A DNA stretch of 64,000 nucleotides from Ignavibacteriota bacterium (GTDB lineage: Bacteria > Bacteroidota > Ignavibacteria > Ignavibacteriales > Melioribacteraceae), in NCBI GenBank assembly GCA_016708125.1, contig JADJGF010000001.1, positions 4,176,001 through 4,240,000 on the forward strand, read 5' to 3'. Below, piece by piece: positions 26,807 to 35,428 of this stretch; positions within the stretch are counted from its first letter, which is position 1, and each line of letters begins with the position of its first letter. Below the pieces are notes generated by a model. That model was not told the origin of the DNA and made no database searches. It saw only the letters and a list, made by a program, of their open reading frames with translations. The position numbers were made by a program, and so were the translations under genes.

Positions 26807-26820
26807 ATGATTTAAATCAA
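26807..26820. promoter_or_regulatory. Crp/Fnr-type binding site upstream of wbpA
   Basis: On the plus strand it reads ATGAT-TTAA-ATCAA, with the same inner octamer-plus-spacer as the site at 9044. The centre is 81-82 bases upstream of the wbpA start and just beyond the glgP stop. Confidence 0.6.
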
Positions 26821-26829
26821 CCAAAATTT

Positions 26830-29394
26830 CTATGCCCAGTGAATTAAATTCAATTCAAATGGATTATTTAGTAAACTATGTTTTGGTAAAACTCTTAAAG
26901 TATAACCAAAATGACCGGTATTTCCGCATCTTATTTCTCCAGAAAATGTATGAATTCCATGTTCTTCATTGGTTTTGATGTAATTCATTACAACAAAATG
27001 ATTAGAGTTTGCATCATTTATATTATCGATCTTTCCATAATAAATTTGAACGTCAACATCATTTGGCGAAAGTTTTCCCAAATCAACTTCGCAGCTAATT
27101 TTATATGCCGAATCAACTTTCATTTCAGTTTTGGGATTTTCCTCAGAAACGCTAATAAATTTAATACTTTTCCAGTTTTTTAATAATCCGGATTTCCATT
27201 TAGAAAATTTCTTACCTTCTTCCCATTCATTTTCTAAAATGAATTTACGTCTGTTTAAAGCTTTCACGTAATATTTATCAGAATATTCAGATACCATTCT
27301 ATTGGTGTTAAAAACGGGACCGAGATTTTTCATTGATTCTTTCATCATATGAATCCATTTTCTCGGAAGTTTATCTTCTCCTCTATCGTAAAAAGTTGTA
27401 ACAATTTCTTTTTCTAAAGTTTCATACATTATTCTTGATTCAATTTCATCTTGATAATCTGTGTTGGGATATTCTTCACCGTTACCGATTTTCCAACCTA
27501 ATTCTCTTTGATAAGCTTCATCCCACCATCCATCTAAAATGCTGAAATTTAGTCCGCCGTTTGCAATAATTTTCATTCCTGAAGTTCCGCTGGCTTCCAA
27601 AGGTCTTCTTGGATTATTTAACCAAACATCGCAGCCTTCAACCATATAACGCGCAATGTTCATATCATAATTTTCCAAAAATACAATTCGTTTTCTAAAA
27701 AGCGGATCTTTAGAAACTGAAACTAATTCTTGAATTAATTTTTTACCTTCTTCATCTTGCGGATGTGCTTTTCCCGCAATAATAAATTGCACTGGTCTGT
27801 CTGGATTTGTCAAAAGATCCGAAAGTCTCTCAATATCTCGTAAAATTAAAGTAGCACGTTTATATGTTGCAAATCTTCTTGCAAAACCAATTGTTAACGC
27901 AGATGGATTAAGAACCTCTTTTGCCGCATCAATTTCTATATTTGAAGCGCCTCTCGAAATAAGTTGTTTTCTTAATCTTTTACGGGCAAACGAAACTAAT
28001 CTTTCGCGTCTTCTTTCATGCGTATTCCATAATTCTTCATCTGGAATTTCATCAACAGCCTTCCATGAATCATTTTCACCGTTTCCGGAATCAAAATCTT
28101 CACCCAAATATCTTGTTAAAAGTTCAGACATTTCTGACGATAAATGTGAGCGTGTGTGAATTCCGTTTGTAATATGTTCAATCGGAATTTCATCAAACGG
28201 AATATCCGGGAATCCATTTGTCCACATTTTCTTTGAAACTACTCCATGAAGTTTGCTGACTCCATTGACCATTCCCGCCATATTCATAGCTAAATGTGCC
28301 ATGTTAAAATTTGCTGGAGGTTTATTTTGAATAATTGTTCCCAATTGATAAAATTGCTTATCGGAGATTTTTAATTCTTCTCTGTAATATTTTCCAAAAT
28401 ATGTTTCAACCATATCATTTCCAAAAACATCAATTCCGGCGGGAACCGGCGTGTGAGTTGTGAAAATATTCGAGAAATTTCCAATATCTCTTGCTTGATC
28501 AAATGTTAAGCCTTTTTGAATTAAAAGACGAATTCTTTCGAGTGCTAAAAATGCAGAATGACCTTCGTTCATGTGACAAACTAAAGGTTTAATATTCAAT
28601 TCTTGCAAAGCTCTAATTCCACCAATTCCTAAAATAATTTCCTGTTGAATTCTCGTTTCCTTATTTCCGCCGTAGAGTGCACGTGTAATTTTTTTATCTT
28701 CATCGTTATTTTCTGCAACATTTGTATCCATCAGATAAAGAGGAATTCTGCCTACTTGTATTTTCCAAATTTGGAAAAAAACTTGTCTTCCGGGAAAATC
28801 TAACGAAATCTTAACCGGAGAATTATCCTCATTTATAACTAAAGTCATTGGCAAATTTAGAAAATCAGAAAGCTGATATTGTTCTTGCTGCCAGCCATCT
28901 GCGGCTAAATATTGTTGAAAATATCCTTCTTTGTAACATAATCCAATTCCAACTAAAGGAATTCCTAAATCGCTTGCAGATTTTAAATGATCACCAGCTA
29001 AAACTCCTAACCCGCCGGAATAAATTTGTAAACATTCGGTTAATCCAAACTCCGCAGAAAAGTATGCAATAAACGGAGTTTCAGCATCGCCATATTTTTT
29101 TTGATACCAAGTAGAATCTTCCAAATAAATATTTAATTGTAAATAAACTCTGTTCATGTGCGAAACAAATCCGTCATCTTCAGCAATTTCATTCAATTTA
29201 TGTTGACTAACTTTTCCAAGCATCATAACGGGATTATGGTTTGTACTTTCCCATAAATCTCTATCTAATCTCCAAAAAAGTTCTTGTGCGTCGTGGTTCC
29301 ACGTCCAATGTAAATTATAGGCAATTTCTCTAAGTGGTTCTAATTTTTCTGGCAGAGATGGAATTACACTAAAATTTCCAATAAAATTTACCAT
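26830..29394 (-). CDS. glgP: Alpha-glucan (glycogen) phosphorylase, with DUF3417 N-terminus
   Basis: This 854-residue enzyme releases glucose 1-phosphate from alpha-1,4-glucan. The N-terminal DUF3417 region contains LREIAYNLHWTWNHDAQELFWRLD, marking the short TP/actinobacterial-type GlgP class. The GT35 core has YSGGLGVLAGDHLKSASDLG near 130, the CHMNEGHSAF histidine and, near residue 605, EASGTSGMKIIANGGL with the PLP-binding lysine. The C-terminal 130 residues form a beta-rich extension typical of this subclass. The start at 29394 is preceded by AGGAGTTGTA, a strong ribosome site. No glycogen synthesis genes are adjacent, so its regulation and partner enzymes are not visible here. Confidence 0.93.
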   Translation of the reverse strand: MVNFIGNFSVIPSLPEKLEPLREIAYNLHWTWNHDAQELFWRLDRDLWESTNHNPVMMLGKVSQHKLNEIAEDDGFVSHMNRVYLQLNIYLEDSTWYQKKYGDAETPFIAYFSAEFGLTECLQIYSGGLGVLAGDHLKSASDLGIPLVGIGLCYKEGYFQQYLAADGWQQEQYQLSDFLNLPMTLVINEDNSPVKISLDFPGRQVFFQIWKIQVGRIPLYLMDTNVAENNDEDKKITRALYGGNKETRIQQEIILGIGGIRALQELNIKPLVCHMNEGHSAFLALERIRLLIQKGLTFDQARDIGNFSNIFTTHTPVPAGIDVFGNDMVETYFGKYYREELKISDKQFYQLGTIIQNKPPANFNMAHLAMNMAGMVNGVSKLHGVVSKKMWTNGFPDIPFDEIPIEHITNGIHTRSHLSSEMSELLTRYLGEDFDSGNGENDSWKAVDEIPDEELWNTHERRRERLVSFARKRLRKQLISRGASNIEIDAAKEVLNPSALTIGFARRFATYKRATLILRDIERLSDLLTNPDRPVQFIIAGKAHPQDEEGKKLIQELVSVSKDPLFRKRIVFLENYDMNIARYMVEGCDVWLNNPRRPLEASGTSGMKIIANGGLNFSILDGWWDEAYQRELGWKIGNGEEYPNTDYQDEIESRIMYETLEKEIVTTFYDRGEDKLPRKWIHMMKESMKNLGPVFNTNRMVSEYSDKYYVKALNRRKFILENEWEEGKKFSKWKSGLLKNWKSIKFISVSEENPKTEMKVDSAYKISCEVDLGKLSPNDVDVQIYYGKIDNINDANSNHFVVMNYIKTNEEHGIHTFSGEIRCGNTGHFGYTLRVLPKHSLLNNPFELNLIHWA

Positions 29395-29611
29395 TACAAC
29401 TCCTCTATATGTATTATTTCCAAATTCAAAATCATTATTTATATTGAACTTCTGAAAAAAGTAATTGTTAATAAAAATTCAATTTTCGGTTATTCTTTGT
29501 TAATAACTTAAATTTACTTATATCGTAATAATTATGTCTATAGAAAATAAAAGTTTACAAAATAATAACAAAGTTGATTTTTATATTTATTCCATAAATT
29601 ATTGAAATATA

Positions 29612-30220
29612 ATGGCATTATCGATTCTTTTTGTAATTTGTTATATAATTGGTTCTTTTCCAACCGGATTTATAATATTAAAAAAAACTCATAATTTGGA
29701 TTTGAGAAAAGTAGGTTCCGGAAATATTGGAACTTTAAATTCTTTTGAAGTTACAAATTCAAAAAAAATTGGAATTATTGTTCTATTTATGGATTTAACA
29801 AAAGGAATTATTTCTGTTCTTTTAGCTAAATTATTTTTTCCAAATGATTTCTCAGCATCAATTTTAGCATTAATTGCAGCCGTTTTGGGCCATTGTTATT
29901 CAATTTGGATAAAATTTTCCGGTGGAAGAGGTTTAGCAACTGCAGCTGGCGGAGCATTAATTTTATCTCCAGCAATCTTATTAATTTGGTTATTGAGTTG
30001 GTTTTTGATCAATAAAGTAAATGCAAATATTCATATCGCAAATGTTGGAGCAACAATAATTATTATTTTTTCTTCAATCTTATTTTCTGAACAACTCAAT
30101 TTAATTACATTTCCTCCGGCAAAGGAGGGTTTTATTTTTATATTTTCCATATCTTTACTTATGTTTATAATTCTTACAAAGCACATATCCCCAATAAAAG
30201 ATATTATTTACAAAAATTAG
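29612..30220 (+). CDS. plsY: Glycerol-3-phosphate acyltransferase PlsY
   Basis: This 202-residue integral membrane enzyme transfers acyl groups from acyl-phosphate to glycerol 3-phosphate. Its motifs are the GSFPTGFII start, VGSGNIGTLNSFEV (family GSGN motif), HCYSIWIKFSGGRGLATAAGG (GGRG/K catalytic region). Five hydrophobic segments and the usual length agree. The final part has diverged from E. coli PlsY, as expected. It opens a plus-strand operon with htrA, purB and a peroxiredoxin. No obvious Shine-Dalgarno sequence precedes the ATG. Confidence 0.92.
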   Translation: MALSILFVICYIIGSFPTGFIILKKTHNLDLRKVGSGNIGTLNSFEVTNSKKIGIIVLFMDLTKGIISVLLAKLFFPNDFSASILALIAAVLGHCYSIWIKFSGGRGLATAAGGALILSPAILLIWLLSWFLINKVNANIHIANVGATIIIIFSSILFSEQLNLITFPPAKEGFIFIFSISLLMFIILTKHISPIKDIIYKN

Positions 30221-30235
30221 TTCGGAATATTTATA

Positions 30236-31423
30236 ATGAAAAATTTAAAGTATGTTTTTTTGTCATCATTTATAACTTTGCTTATAGTTTCTATTTTCTT
30301 TGCATTCTTTTATTATGAAAAATTTTCCTCAAAAAATGAAAATTCAAATCAGCAAAACTCTGTTTTAGAAAATCGGCAAATTACAGAAAACAGTTCAATT
30401 GTGCCGGCAAATATTAGAAATCTTATTGATAACACAATTACAAACAGTCGTGAAAACATAATTACAAATACTGTAAAAAATGTAAGCTCAGCAATTGTTG
30501 GAATTAATGTAACTCAAACAAGATATTTTAGAGATCCGTATAGTTTCTTTTTTGATAGAATTTACGAAAGACAAATCCCCGGACTTGGATCAGGAGCAAT
30601 AATCTCGCCAGATGGTTACGTTATTACTAATGATCACGTTGCCGGTGATGCGAATAAAATTATTGTTACAATGACTGACGGTACAGAATACAATGCTGAA
30701 CTTGTTGGAACCGATAAATCCTCAGATATTGCTTTGTTAAAAATTAATGCCCAAAATTTGCCATATATTCAATTTGGAAATTCTGATGATATTTTAATTG
30801 GAGAATGGGTAATCGCTTTAGGAAATCCATTCGGACTTTTTGAAATAAATGATAAACCAACCGTAACAGTTGGAGTTGTAAGTGCACTAAATATGAATTT
30901 GGGATTAAGCGAAGAACGATATTATTTAAAAATGATACAAACAGATGCATCAATAAATTCCGGTAATAGCGGCGGACCATTAGTAAATAGTGTAGGCGAA
31001 ATGATTGGAATGAATACAATTATCTGGCGAGAAAATAAAGGCGGAAGTATTGGTGTTGGTTTTGCAATTCCAATAAATACAATTAAAGATATTATTGAAG
31101 AATTAAAATCCAACGGTTTTGTAAACAGAGATTTTTGGACGGGAATTAGTATTCAGCCAATTGACGATGCAATAGCAAAATACTACAAACTAAACAGCAC
31201 CTACGGAGTTATAATTTCAAATGTTGATAGAAGATCTCCGGCAGAAAAAGCTGGGTTAGAAGTCGGCGATGTTATTCTTGAAGTAAATGATGTAAAAATA
31301 AATAATGACCAAACTATACTTTATGTTTTTCATCAAGCAAGAACAAATGATATTTTGAAACTAAAAGTTTTTCGAGATAATAAAATACTTTTTATAAATT
31401 TAAAATTAGAACCAAAACCATGA
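30236..31423 (+). CDS. HtrA/DegP-type serine protease
   Basis: This 395-residue protein has a membrane anchor or signal segment at about 8-26. The trypsin-like domain follows with the catalytic triad His134 (TNDHVAG), Asp164 (SSDIALLK) and Ser245 (GNSGGPL). A single PDZ domain occupies about 285-390 (SPAEKAGLEVGDVILEVND). One PDZ domain and an uncleaved anchor suggest a DegS/HhoA-like periplasmic quality-control protease. The gene follows plsY by 15 bases. Its last four bases (ATGA) are shared with the start of purB, so the two are translationally coupled. Confidence 0.92.
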   Translation: MKNLKYVFLSSFITLLIVSIFFAFFYYEKFSSKNENSNQQNSVLENRQITENSSIVPANIRNLIDNTITNSRENIITNTVKNVSSAIVGINVTQTRYFRDPYSFFFDRIYERQIPGLGSGAIISPDGYVITNDHVAGDANKIIVTMTDGTEYNAELVGTDKSSDIALLKINAQNLPYIQFGNSDDILIGEWVIALGNPFGLFEINDKPTVTVGVVSALNMNLGLSEERYYLKMIQTDASINSGNSGGPLVNSVGEMIGMNTIIWRENKGGSIGVGFAIPINTIKDIIEELKSNGFVNRDFWTGISIQPIDDAIAKYYKLNSTYGVIISNVDRRSPAEKAGLEVGDVILEVNDVKINNDQTILYVFHQARTNDILKLKVFRDNKILFINLKLEPKP

Positions 31424-32721
31424 TAGAAAGATATACACGCCCGGAAATGGGAAAAATTTGGGAAGATGAATTTAAATATTCAACTTGGTTAAAAATAGAA
31501 ATTTTAGCTTGCGAAGCCCGTGCGGAAATGGGTGAAATTCCAAAAGAAGATTTAGAAATTATTAAATCCAAATCAAATTTTGATGTAAAAAGAATTTTAG
31601 AAATTGAAGAAGAAACCAAACATGATGTAATTGCGTTTCTTACAAATGTTGCGGAATATGTTGGACCGGAATCTCGTCATATTCATTACGGAATGACTTC
31701 TTCGGATATTTTGGATACCACACTTTCTTACCAAATGAAAGCTGCCGGAGAAATTTTATTAAACGATTTAGAAAAATTAAAAATCGCACTGAAGAAAAAA
31801 GCACTTGAATATAAAAAAACAGTTTGCGTTGGAAGAAGTCATGGAATTCACGCCGAACCAACAACATTCGGATTAAAATTTGCGCTTTGGTATGAAGAAA
31901 CAAAAAGAAATATTTTACGATTAAAATCTGCAATTGAAACAATAAGTGTGGGACAAATTTCTGGTGCAGTTGGAACTTTCGATCATCTTTCTCCAAAAGT
32001 TGAAGAATATGTTTGCGCAAAAATGGGATTAAAACCGACTCCGGTTTCAACCCAAGTAATACAACGAGATCGCCATGCTGAATATCTTTCAACATTGGCA
32101 ATTATTGGAGCCACATTAGAAAAAATTTCAATTGAAATTAGACATTTACAAAGAACCGAAGTTTTAGAAGCGGAAGAATTTTTTTCAAAAGGACAAAAAG
32201 GTTCATCTGCAATGCCGCACAAACGAAACCCAATTATTTCAGAAAGAGTTACGGGCTTAGCAAGATTACTTCGAGGAAACGCCACAGCAGCTTTGGAAAA
32301 TGTTGCACTTTGGCACGAAAGAGACATTTCACATTCTTCGGTTGAAAGAATTATTGTTCCCGATAGTACAATTATCTTAAATTACATGTTGAATCTTATG
32401 ATAAATTTAATTGATAATCTTTTAATATATCCGGAAAATGCAATTGAAAATCTTAACAAAACAAGAGGTTTAATAGTTTCACAAAAAGTGCTTCTTGCAC
32501 TTGTGGAAAAAGGCGCAACACGAGAAGACGCATACAAATTAGTTCAAACTTCAGCAATGAAAGTATGGCAAGATAAATCAACAAATTTAGAAAATGAATT
32601 AATTATTTCTGAAGAAATAAAAAAATATTTAACAACTGAAGAAATAAAAAATATTTTCAACACAAATGAAATGGTTAAAAATGTTGATTATATTTTTAAT
32701 CGTTCGGTTGAATTAGAATAG
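31420..32721 (+). CDS. purB: Adenylosuccinate lyase
   Basis: This 433-residue enzyme cleaves adenylosuccinate and SAICAR in purine synthesis. Family marks are MIERYTRPEMGKIWEDE at the start, RHIHYGMTSSDILDTTLS, and the signature loop SSAMPHKRNPIISERVTG carrying the catalytic serine. HERDISHSSVERIIVPD near 305 provides further active-site residues. It starts inside the htrA stop codon (overlap ATGA). The combination of a protease and a purine enzyme in one operon has no obvious metabolic logic. Confidence 0.95.
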   Translation: MIERYTRPEMGKIWEDEFKYSTWLKIEILACEARAEMGEIPKEDLEIIKSKSNFDVKRILEIEEETKHDVIAFLTNVAEYVGPESRHIHYGMTSSDILDTTLSYQMKAAGEILLNDLEKLKIALKKKALEYKKTVCVGRSHGIHAEPTTFGLKFALWYEETKRNILRLKSAIETISVGQISGAVGTFDHLSPKVEEYVCAKMGLKPTPVSTQVIQRDRHAEYLSTLAIIGATLEKISIEIRHLQRTEVLEAEEFFSKGQKGSSAMPHKRNPIISERVTGLARLLRGNATAALENVALWHERDISHSSVERIIVPDSTIILNYMLNLMINLIDNLLIYPENAIENLNKTRGLIVSQKVLLALVEKGATREDAYKLVQTSAMKVWQDKSTNLENELIISEEIKKYLTTEEIKNIFNTNEMVKNVDYIFNRSVELE

Positions 32722-32732
32722 AAAGGTAAATT

Positions 32733-33242
32733 ATGCGAAAATTATTTTTGTTATTTATTGTAATTACTTTAATTTCATGCGGCGGAAGCGCTGAAAATTT
32801 ATCCGTAGGAAACAAAGCCCCCGATTTTACTCTTCAAGATTCAGATGGAAATTTTTTTACACTTTCTGAATACAAAGGTAAATCTCCGGTAGTTATTTAT
32901 TTTTATCCAAAAGCTAACACTCCCGGCTGTACAACAGAAGCTTGCGGAATTAGAGATCAATATTCACAATTTAAAGAAAACGGAATTGTAATTTTTGGTA
33001 TTTCCGTTGATTCAAAAGAAGATAATAAAAATTTTATTAACGATCACAATTTGAACTTCCCGCTTCTTTCTGATGAAACAAAATCTGTTTCCGAAAGTTA
33101 TGGAGTTTTGAATAACATTGGGAAAGCAAGCAGAATAACATTTATAATTGATAAAGATGGAAATTTCTCAAATATTATTCGTGATGTAAATGTAGAAACC
33201 CATGCTGATCAAGTATTTGAATTAGCAAAAAAATTATTATAA
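32733..33242 (+). CDS. Lipoprotein peroxiredoxin (Bcp/PrxQ-like)
   Basis: This 169-residue thiol peroxidase belongs to the AhpC/TSA Bcp-PrxQ group. The peroxidatic Cys66 is in NTPGCTTEAC and the probable resolving Cys71 is five residues on, as in PrxQ. Unlike cytoplasmic Bcp, the N-terminus is a lipoprotein signal with lipobox LISCGG (Cys16), placing the enzyme in the envelope. It would need an extracytoplasmic thiol donor. It follows purB by 11 bases and ends the operon. Confidence 0.9.
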   Translation: MRKLFLLFIVITLISCGGSAENLSVGNKAPDFTLQDSDGNFFTLSEYKGKSPVVIYFYPKANTPGCTTEACGIRDQYSQFKENGIVIFGISVDSKEDNKNFINDHNLNFPLLSDETKSVSESYGVLNNIGKASRITFIIDKDGNFSNIIRDVNVETHADQVFELAKKLL

Positions 33243-33308
33243 AATTTGATATTTACTTTAAAACCTTTCAAAAAATTTTGCATCAAATAAATTGAATTTA
33301 TTCATTTC

Positions 33309-33337
33309 TTGACAAATTTTTATGTTCTTTATATATT
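33309..33337 (+). promoter_or_regulatory. Sigma-70-type promoter of groES-groEL
   Basis: TTGACA (33309-33314) and TATATT (33332-33337) are separated by 17 bases. The -10 element runs straight into the CIRCE operator, so a bound repressor would block initiation. Confidence 0.85.
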
Positions 33338-33362
33338 AGCACTCGTCTTTAATGAGTGCTAA
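33336..33362 (+). promoter_or_regulatory. CIRCE operator (HrcA-binding site)
   Basis: Arms TTAGCACTC (33336-33344) and GAGTGCTAA (33354-33362) with a 9-base spacer match the CIRCE consensus exactly. HrcA is the known repressor; its gene is not in the window. It predicts heat-inducible, HrcA-controlled groESL. Confidence 0.97.
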
Positions 33363-33382
33363 TTTTAAAAAGGAGAAAAAAA

Positions 33383-33679
33383 ATGAAAGAATTCAAAATT
33401 AAACCTCTGGAAGACAGAGTTATAGTTAAACCAAGTAATGCTGTTGAAAAAACAAAAGGCGGAATAATTTTACCGGATACCGCAAAAGAAAAACCAATTG
33501 AAGGTACGATTGTCGCAACTGGTCCCGGTAGAATAAAAGATGATGGGAATGCAATTTCCATGAATGTAAAAGTTGGAGACAAAGTTTTATACGGAAAATA
33601 TTCCGGCAATGAAATTACAATTGATGATGAACAATATCTAATAATGCGTGAAAGTGATATTTTCGGAATCTTGTCATAA
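33383..33679 (+). CDS. groES: Co-chaperonin GroES
   Basis: This 98-residue protein caps the GroEL ring. It starts at the ATG at 33383 after AAAAAGGAGAAA; an in-frame ATG nine codons upstream falls inside the CIRCE element and is rejected. FKIKPLEDRVIVKPS at the start and GGIILPDTAKEKPIEG (mobile loop region) are typical. The C-terminus has DEQYLIMRESDIFGIL. It is followed by groEL after 36 bases. Confidence 0.97.
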   Translation: MKEFKIKPLEDRVIVKPSNAVEKTKGGIILPDTAKEKPIEGTIVATGPGRIKDDGNAISMNVKVGDKVLYGKYSGNEITIDDEQYLIMRESDIFGILS

Positions 33680-33715
33680 ATTTTAATATTTAACAATCAA
33701 AAAAATGAGGATAAA

Positions 33716-35353
33716 ATGGCTGCAAAAATAGTTGAATTTGGCACAGAAGCTCGTGCTGGACTAAAGATAGGCGTTGATAAACTAGCAAACGCTGTAAAAG
33801 TTACTTTGGGTCCAAAAGGTAGAAATGTTGTAATCGATAAAAAATTTGGTGCTCCAACAATTACAAAAGATGGTGTTACGGTTGCTAAAGAAATTGAGTT
33901 AGAAGATGCAACTGAAAACATGGGTGCGCAAATGGTAAAAGAAGTAGCTTCCAAAACAAGTGATGTTGCCGGTGATGGAACAACAACCGCAACAGTATTA
34001 GCTCAAGCAATTTTTAGAGAAGGTTTAAAAAACGTTACTGCTGGTGCAAATCCAATGGATTTAAAAAGAGGAATTGATATAGCTGTCGCAAAAGTTGTAG
34101 AATATTTAAGATCTATTTCTAAAGAAGTTGGCGGAAAAGATGAAATTGCTCAAGTAGGTTCTATTTCAGCCAATAATGATAAAGCTATCGGAGAATTAAT
34201 TTCTGATGCAATGGAAAAAGTTGGAAAAGATGGCGTAATTACTGTTGAAGAAGCAAAAGGTACAGAAACCGGATTGGAAATTGTTGAAGGTATGCAATTT
34301 GACCGCGGATATTTATCACCATATTTTGTTACAGATTCAGAAACTATGGAAGCAATTTTAGAAAGTCCGCAAATTTTAATTCATGATAAAAAAATCTCTT
34401 CGATGAAAGACCTTCTTCCAGTACTTGAAAAAGTTGCACAAGCCGGAAGACCACTTTTAATTATTTCTGAAGATTTAGAAGGCGAAGCTTTAGCAACATT
34501 AGTTGTTAATAAATTACGAGGTACTTTAAGAGTTGCTGCAGTAAAAGCACCTGGATTTGGCGATAGAAGAAAAGCTATGTTGGAAGATATTGCAGTACTA
34601 ACTGGTGGTACAGTAATTTCTGAAGAAAGAGGTTACAAATTAGAAAATGCTACTGTAGAATTTTTAGGTACCGCTAAAAAAGTTGTAATTGATAAAGACA
34701 ATACAACAATTGTTGAGGGTGCTGGAGAAGGCGAAGAAATTAAAAAACGAGTAAATGAAATTAAAGCTCAGATTGAAAATACAACTTCAGATTATGATAG
34801 AGAGAAATTGCAAGAAAGATTGGCAAAACTTTCCGGTGGTGTTGCTGTATTAAAAATTGGCGCTGCAACAGAAGTCGAAATGAAAGAAAAGAAAGCAAGA
34901 GTTGAAGATGCATTGCACGCTACAAGAGCAGCAGTTGAAGAAGGAATTGTTGCCGGCGGAGGTGTTGCGTTAGTTAGAGCTGCTTCTGTATTAGATGATT
35001 TAAAAGGTATAAATGCAGATCAAACAACCGGAATTAAAATTGTGCAAAAAGCAATGGAAGAACCTTTGAAACAAATTGTTAACAATGCTGGTTTAGAAGG
35101 TGCTGTTGTATTAAACAAAGTTAAAGAAGGAAAAGATGATTTTGGATTTGATGCATCAACTGATGAATATGTTAATATGATTTCTGCTGGTATTATTGAT
35201 CCAACAAAAGTTACAAGAACTGCATTAGAAAATGCCGCATCTGTTTCTTCATTATTAATTACAACTGAAGCTGTTGTTTATGAGAAGAAAACTGAAGAAA
35301 AAGCTCCAATGATGCCTCCTGGCGGAATGGGCGGTATGGACGGAATGTATTAA
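33716..35353 (+). CDS. groEL: Chaperonin GroEL
   Basis: This 545-residue 60-kDa chaperonin folds proteins with ATP and GroES. The ATP site is seen in LGPKGRNVVIDKKFG and the conserved VAGDGTTTATVLAQ with its catalytic Asp. Other hallmarks are GANPMDLKRGID, EVEMKEKKARVEDALHATRAAVEEGIVAGGG, and a C-terminal GGM-type tail (PPGGMGGMDGMY). Length and sequence are typical. It is the last gene of the CIRCE-controlled operon and ends before a strong terminator. Confidence 0.98.
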   Translation: MAAKIVEFGTEARAGLKIGVDKLANAVKVTLGPKGRNVVIDKKFGAPTITKDGVTVAKEIELEDATENMGAQMVKEVASKTSDVAGDGTTTATVLAQAIFREGLKNVTAGANPMDLKRGIDIAVAKVVEYLRSISKEVGGKDEIAQVGSISANNDKAIGELISDAMEKVGKDGVITVEEAKGTETGLEIVEGMQFDRGYLSPYFVTDSETMEAILESPQILIHDKKISSMKDLLPVLEKVAQAGRPLLIISEDLEGEALATLVVNKLRGTLRVAAVKAPGFGDRRKAMLEDIAVLTGGTVISEERGYKLENATVEFLGTAKKVVIDKDNTTIVEGAGEGEEIKKRVNEIKAQIENTTSDYDREKLQERLAKLSGGVAVLKIGAATEVEMKEKKARVEDALHATRAAVEEGIVAGGGVALVRAASVLDDLKGINADQTTGIKIVQKAMEEPLKQIVNNAGLEGAVVLNKVKEGKDDFGFDASTDEYVNMISAGIIDPTKVTRTALENAASVSSLLITTEAVVYEKKTEEKAPMMPPGGMGGMDGMY

Positions 35354-35375
35354 TAGATTCAAATCTTTAAAATTA

Positions 35376-35410
35376 AAAAGCCCAGCTTTTCAAAAAGTTG
35401 GGCTTTTTTT
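35376..35410. terminator. Bidirectional intrinsic terminator between groEL and the Crp/Fnr regulator
   Basis: The stem pairs AAAGCCCAGCTTTT with AAAAGTTGGGCTTT (one G-T pair), with a short loop. T-runs follow on both strands (TTTTTTT at 35404-35410 on the plus strand). It serves both convergent genes. Confidence 0.92.
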
Positions 35411-35428
35411 ATTAACAATAACTAAAAT

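Noticed and set aside
33356..33382. Upstream start for groES
   Set aside because: It lies within the CIRCE element, before the ribosome site, and adds a non-conserved basic tail.
33697..33954. Minus-strand open frame over the start of groEL
   Set aside because: It is the antisense shadow of a highly conserved gene with no ribosome site or protein-like features.
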